Below the pieces are notes generated by a model. The model was not told the origin of the DNA. It ran no database searches and was given only the letters and a program-made list of their open reading frames with translations. The position numbers and the translations under genes were made by a program. Source: Marinobacter salarius (lineage in GTDB: Bacteria > Pseudomonadota > Gammaproteobacteria > Pseudomonadales > Oleiphilaceae). Taken from it: DNA of 64,000 nt. Location of the stretch: positions 1,984,001-2,048,000 of the forward strand of contig NZ_CP136693.1 of assembly GCF_032922745.1 (NCBI RefSeq), read 5' to 3'. Of this stretch, positions 60,929-64,000 are shown in pieces. The first letter of the stretch is position 1. Every line of letters starts with the position of its first letter.

Positions 60929-62107
60929 ATGGATTTCAATGCCTACCAGCAAACCCTGGCCACCGAACTCAGGGGCCGGGAATGCCCCTTTCCTGAGGCG
61001 GAGTACCAGCAGCGTCTCAAACACCTTCGCGCCAGGATGCATGCGGACGGTCTCGGAGCTGTTCTGTTAACCGACCCGTCCGATCTGTTTTATCTGACCG
61101 GTTACAGTACCTTTGAAGTCTCCGTTCACGTCGCACTGGTGGTCACCGCCGATACGCTTACCCTTCAAGTGCCCTCCATCGAAACCGGTCCCGCCATGGT
61201 TACCACACGGGTCGATCACGTTATCGGTTACCGTTGGGAAGGCGTGGGCGATGTGTTGGATCCCCTGGCACACGCGCTGATAGGGCATGGCAGAAAGGTC
61301 GGCGTTGACTACTGGCATGGCTCGCTCCGCCAGGGGGTCCTGGAAGGGCTCAAACAGCGACTCCCAGACACACAGTTTGTGGATGCTTCAGGCCTGTTGA
61401 AAAGCATCCGTATTGTGAAATCAGCGGCCGAAATTGATTGCCTGCGGCACAGCGCCCGTATTACCGGGCAGGGCATCGAAGCCGCAGCAGCGGCCATCCG
61501 CCCCGGGATGACCGACAACGACATAGCGGCCATCGGCGCAGAAAGCCTTCTGGCGGGCGGCAGTGAATTCATGAGTATGCAGCCTATCGTAACGGTGGGG
61601 CTGCGCAGCAGTGTCATCCATACCAATCACAAGCGGTGCAGGATCGAAGACGGCGATACGGTGTTCCTCGAATTTGGTGCTGCCTGGCAACGTTACACGG
61701 CACCGATGATGCGTACTCTGGTGGCGGGTCAGCCGTCGGCCAGGATGCGGGCCGTTTTTGATGGTTGCCGTCGCGTGGTGGATACCCTCCAGGCGTTTAT
61801 GGTGCCGGGCCAAACTTTCGATTCCGCTGCCAGGGCTGCGGAGCAGGTTATGGCACCACTGGCCAGTGAGGTGTTTTTCTCCGGGGTGTTTGGCTACACG
61901 GTGGGGGCACAGTTTCCTCCATCATGGGTGGAAGGCTCCGGTTTTATAGCCCGGGGGGAGTCGACGGTGTTCCAGCCGGGAATGGTGTTTCACTTGCCCA
62001 TATGCCTGAGAATTCCGGGGCAATGGGGCATGGGGTGCAGCGATACAGTAATGGTGGGTGAGCACGGCGGCGAACCGCTGACGGCCAACCCCTGGCGGCT
62101 GGACTGA
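60929..62107 (+). CDS. M24-family protein, ectoine hydrolase/creatinase-like
   Basis: The 392-residue protein has the creatinase N-terminal domain (LRARMHADGLGAVLLTDPSDLFYLTGY) and the pita-bread C domain. The metal-binding Asp residues of true M24 peptidases are replaced: DIG becomes EFG (VFLEFGAAWQRYTAP), and the second Asp position reads Pro in APMMRT. Such changes are known from ectoine hydrolase (DoeA/EutD) and creatinase, which cleave small amides without metals. VGAQFPPSWVEGSG resembles the DoeA C terminus. Substrate is likely a small amide rather than a dipeptide, but this is inference. Confidence 0.72.
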   Translation: MDFNAYQQTLATELRGRECPFPEAEYQQRLKHLRARMHADGLGAVLLTDPSDLFYLTGYSTFEVSVHVALVVTADTLTLQVPSIETGPAMVTTRVDHVIGYRWEGVGDVLDPLAHALIGHGRKVGVDYWHGSLRQGVLEGLKQRLPDTQFVDASGLLKSIRIVKSAAEIDCLRHSARITGQGIEAAAAAIRPGMTDNDIAAIGAESLLAGGSEFMSMQPIVTVGLRSSVIHTNHKRCRIEDGDTVFLEFGAAWQRYTAPMMRTLVAGQPSARMRAVFDGCRRVVDTLQAFMVPGQTFDSAARAAEQVMAPLASEVFFSGVFGYTVGAQFPPSWVEGSGFIARGESTVFQPGMVFHLPICLRIPGQWGMGCSDTVMVGEHGGEPLTANPWRLD

Positions 62108-62117
62108 GCTCAGTCGG

Positions 62118-62900
62118 CTATTTTCCTGCTTTGTTCAGTGATGCCTGGGGCTTGGTTTCAAAATAGGTGTCGTAGCGGCCATTTTTCCTGAATATCTGCA
62201 GGCGCTTGTTGAATACCTCTCGCAGGGTTTGTGTTTCCGGTTCGTTGGCTGGAAACAGCAGGAAGCTTTGATTCTCCAGAATGGGCTTCGGGTGGTGGGT
62301 AATCCGGAGGGTTTGCTGTGGGTCGGTTTCCCGGCGAAGAATGTAGTAGCCGACGTTGATTTCTTCCGGGAACGCATCAATCCGGCCAAACAGCAGGCGG
62401 CGGAAATTAAGTTCCGTGGAGGCGACCCATTCCACGTTCAGAATACCGTTCTCGATTGCGCTATCGAACTCGGGGCCGTAGCTGTACCCGATGCTTCCCC
62501 CAAGATTAAGGTTGGCAAGGTCCTGCATCTGGTGCCATTGAATGGGTGTGTCCTTGCGGTAGAACAGCACGAAGCGCTCGTTCATCACCGGCTCGCTGTA
62601 GAGAAAGTCTTTCTGTCGGTCGGCTGTGTACATCCAGATCGCGGTGGCATCGTGTTCGCCGTTTGCAGCTTCACGATAGGCGCGTTTCCAGGGCAGGAAG
62701 TGAAACTCCACGCTGTAGCCTTCCATTGCGAAGATGTCTCGGACCAGCCGGGCAACCGTACCCTGACCAGGCTCACTTTCCACGAAAAAGGGAGGCCAGT
62801 CGCCAACGCTAATGCTCAGTTTTCGCTCGTCATCATCCGCTAATGCCAGAGTCGACCACAGCACAACCAGCGCAACCAGGTACGCTTTTGAAGCCTTCAT
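62118..62900 (-). CDS. Family-3 solute-binding protein
   Basis: The 260-residue periplasmic protein has a signal peptide (KAYLVALVVLWSTLALA) and an SBP_bac_3 domain that begins KLSISVGDWPPFFVES. Further segments are FHFLPWKRAYREAANGEHDATAIW and LLFGRIDAFPEEINVGYYIL. It is a distant member, not a close paralogue of the two other solute-binding proteins here. Again no transporter genes adjoin, suggesting an orphan binding or sensory role. Confidence 0.85.
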   Translation of the reverse strand: MKASKAYLVALVVLWSTLALADDDERKLSISVGDWPPFFVESEPGQGTVARLVRDIFAMEGYSVEFHFLPWKRAYREAANGEHDATAIWMYTADRQKDFLYSEPVMNERFVLFYRKDTPIQWHQMQDLANLNLGGSIGYSYGPEFDSAIENGILNVEWVASTELNFRRLLFGRIDAFPEEINVGYYILRRETDPQQTLRITHHPKPILENQSFLLFPANEPETQTLREVFNKRLQIFRKNGRYDTYFETKPQASLNKAGK

Positions 62901-62992
62901 ACAATCGCCTACACACAGATGTTGCAATAATAGGCAAGGGGATACCTTACGGGCGCTTCTCCTTTTGAAAGTAGACCAGGGATGATGATCCG

Positions 62993-63949
62993 TCATTCCA
63001 GCCGAATGTCACGCAGGTAGAGTGTCTTGGGCTCTGGCAGTGCAACCGTGAACAGAATCAGTCGTCTGATGGCCTGCATATTCATTGATCGGCCTTCGGG
63101 GGCTGCCCTGACCCTGTCGAGGTCCAGTTCGAATTGGTTGGGGCCGGGAGCCAGGGAGAGGCGGGTGTTGAAGCGGTCATTGTAGTCGTTGTCGCCCAGG
63201 TCATGCTCTATGTCGTTGATTCTTAGAACCATCGGCAATGGGTGGTCCTGAGGGTTGTACAAGTCGATGACGAGGCGGTCATAGTCGCGCCAGTCTTCGG
63301 GTAAATTGTGTAGGGAAACTCCGGAATAATGCGCTGTGGACAGGGATATCCTGAGTGCGCGCTTGTGGGCGTTTATGGCATGCTCGGTTACGGGCGCTAT
63401 GACGCCATCCCAGAATGGTGAGGGATCTGGCTGGCGGAAGTCGTAGAGTGCCGGCAGCAGTTGGCTGACGTGGTACTGCTGAATGGCGACCCTTGCCGTG
63501 GCACCGATTTCGGCGGCCAGTAGCGCAGCCACGATGAGCCTCAGTGGCCAGACCACCGGCCGTGACTTCCGGGTGAGTGAGGCCCGTGGCCGCAGGGCCA
63601 GGATGGTCCATACGCCCACCTGGTTGCGGAGGATATCCTGCCAGTCCATCTGGCGGCTGGTTCCGTGTTGTAGCAGTTCGATACCGGTGCCAAGCAGGAG
63701 TACGGCAAGTGTGCCGATGCCCCAGAGAGTCCAGCCCGTCCAGATCCGCCAGGGCTGGATGGCCAGGGTCAGCAGAGCAAAGAACAGAATATGCCCGAGA
63801 TTCCAGGCTGATTTGAACAACGGCCCATCGGACCAACCGGGGCCGCCGACAAAAAACAGAGGGGCAATCAGAATCATGCCCGCAAAAGCCAGATACCGGA
63901 GTATCTGGGTATTGCGGGCGGGCCGGTACGCTGGCAGGTTTAAAGCCAT
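62993..63949 (-). CDS. VanZ-family membrane protein
   Basis: This 318-residue protein has the VanZ-like N-terminal half of four to five helices (NLGHILFFALLTLAI, LLLGTGIELLQHGTSRQMDWQDILRNQVGV, where the Glu and Asp-rich motif is typical). It also has a soluble C-terminal half of about 150 residues (PSPFWDGVIAPVTEHAIN...VLRINDIEHDLGDNDYNDRF) resembling a beta-sandwich. Function is unknown. Its ATG overlaps the stop of the upstream parvulin gene by one base. Confidence 0.83.
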   Translation of the reverse strand: MALNLPAYRPARNTQILRYLAFAGMILIAPLFFVGGPGWSDGPLFKSAWNLGHILFFALLTLAIQPWRIWTGWTLWGIGTLAVLLLGTGIELLQHGTSRQMDWQDILRNQVGVWTILALRPRASLTRKSRPVVWPLRLIVAALLAAEIGATARVAIQQYHVSQLLPALYDFRQPDPSPFWDGVIAPVTEHAINAHKRALRISLSTAHYSGVSLHNLPEDWRDYDRLVIDLYNPQDHPLPMVLRINDIEHDLGDNDYNDRFNTRLSLAPGPNQFELDLDRVRAAPEGRSMNMQAIRRLILFTVALPEPKTLYLRDIRLE

Positions 63950-64000
63950 CAGCTCCGGCTGGTCACTTCCAGCAGGTGGTAGCCGAACTGGGTTTTCACC
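63949..64000 (-). CDS. C terminus of a PpiC-type peptidyl-prolyl isomerase, cut by the window edge
   Basis: Only the last 16 codons are visible (VKTQFGYHLLEVTSRS), but they match the conserved end of parvulin-type PPIases (TQFGYHLI.V...R). The stop overlaps the VanZ start by one base (TGATG), so the genes are coupled. The rest lies to the right of the window. Confidence 0.75.
   Translation of the reverse strand, partial: VKTQFGYHLLEVTSRS

Noticed and set aside
62102..62115. Palindrome GACTGAGCTCAGTC as a terminator or operator
   Set aside because: It is a perfect 14-base palindrome, but it has no loop and includes the stop codon of the M24 gene; too weak to call without data.

Overview
The window looks like ordinary chromosomal DNA of a marine gammaproteobacterium, most likely Marinobacter or a close relative. 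This is an inference from the gene set: a YeiP-type EF-P paralogue, PutA without its DNA-binding domain, large NAD-glutamate dehydrogenase, short-chain PHA depolymerase, LemA/TPM cluster, YebG, MtgA and several orphan family-3 solute-binding proteins. It is GC-rich by eye and densely coded on both strands. I see no rRNA, tRNA, insertion sequence, integrase, phage gene or CRISPR array. Both ends cut a gene.

Layout. 1-9.5 kb: cut solute-binding protein, EamA transporter, PAS-GGDEF-EAL protein with a damaged N terminus, MocR regulator divergent from a flavin-type oxidase, and a very large DUF2339 membrane protein. 9.5-13.6 kb: small secreted protein, ECF sigma/anti-sigma pair, and a TonB-dependent siderophore receptor with a Fur-type box. 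13.8-23.5 kb: threonine aldolase, EfpL, then an amino-acid catabolic block (Lrp regulator, NAD-glutamate dehydrogenase, PutA) that would take proline to glutamate to 2-oxoglutarate. 23.5-31.7 kb: DsbA-family protein, PHA depolymerase, RsuA, MtgA, LysE exporter, lytic transglycosylase, shikimate kinase, small membrane proteins and a second EamA transporter. 31.7-40.1 kb: an amidohydrolase plus arylmalonate-decarboxylase-like pair, small conserved proteins, and a DUF1631-GGDEF-EAL gene split by an in-frame amber codon. 40.3-48.9 kb: second solute-binding protein, MotA-like/OmpA-like stator pair, AbiTii-like protein, TauE/SafE and ZIP transporters, lipid kinase, and the overlapping astA/DUF1338 pair divergent from an Lrp regulator. 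49.6-64 kb: haem peroxidase, SOS-boxed yebG, LemA-TPM-TPM, DUF5610 protein, GST, acyl-CoA synthetase, LysR regulator, SLT protein, DUF2059 protein, M24 ectoine-hydrolase-like protein, third solute-binding protein, VanZ protein and the end of a parvulin.

Points that stand out. Both GGDEF/EAL genes carry a single disabling lesion: a one-base shift at a G4 run, and CAG-to-TAG. The NAD-glutamate dehydrogenase appears to lack the N-terminal third usual in the 180-kDa class. The arylmalonate-decarboxylase-like protein has Asp where the catalytic Cys should be. A MotA/OmpA-like pair lies beside an AbiTii-like protein. AstA and a short 2-oxoadipate-dioxygenase-family protein are translationally coupled. 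I found no clear new multi-gene system. The stator/AbiTii neighbourhood and the amidohydrolase/AMDase-like pair are the best candidates for unknown biology.
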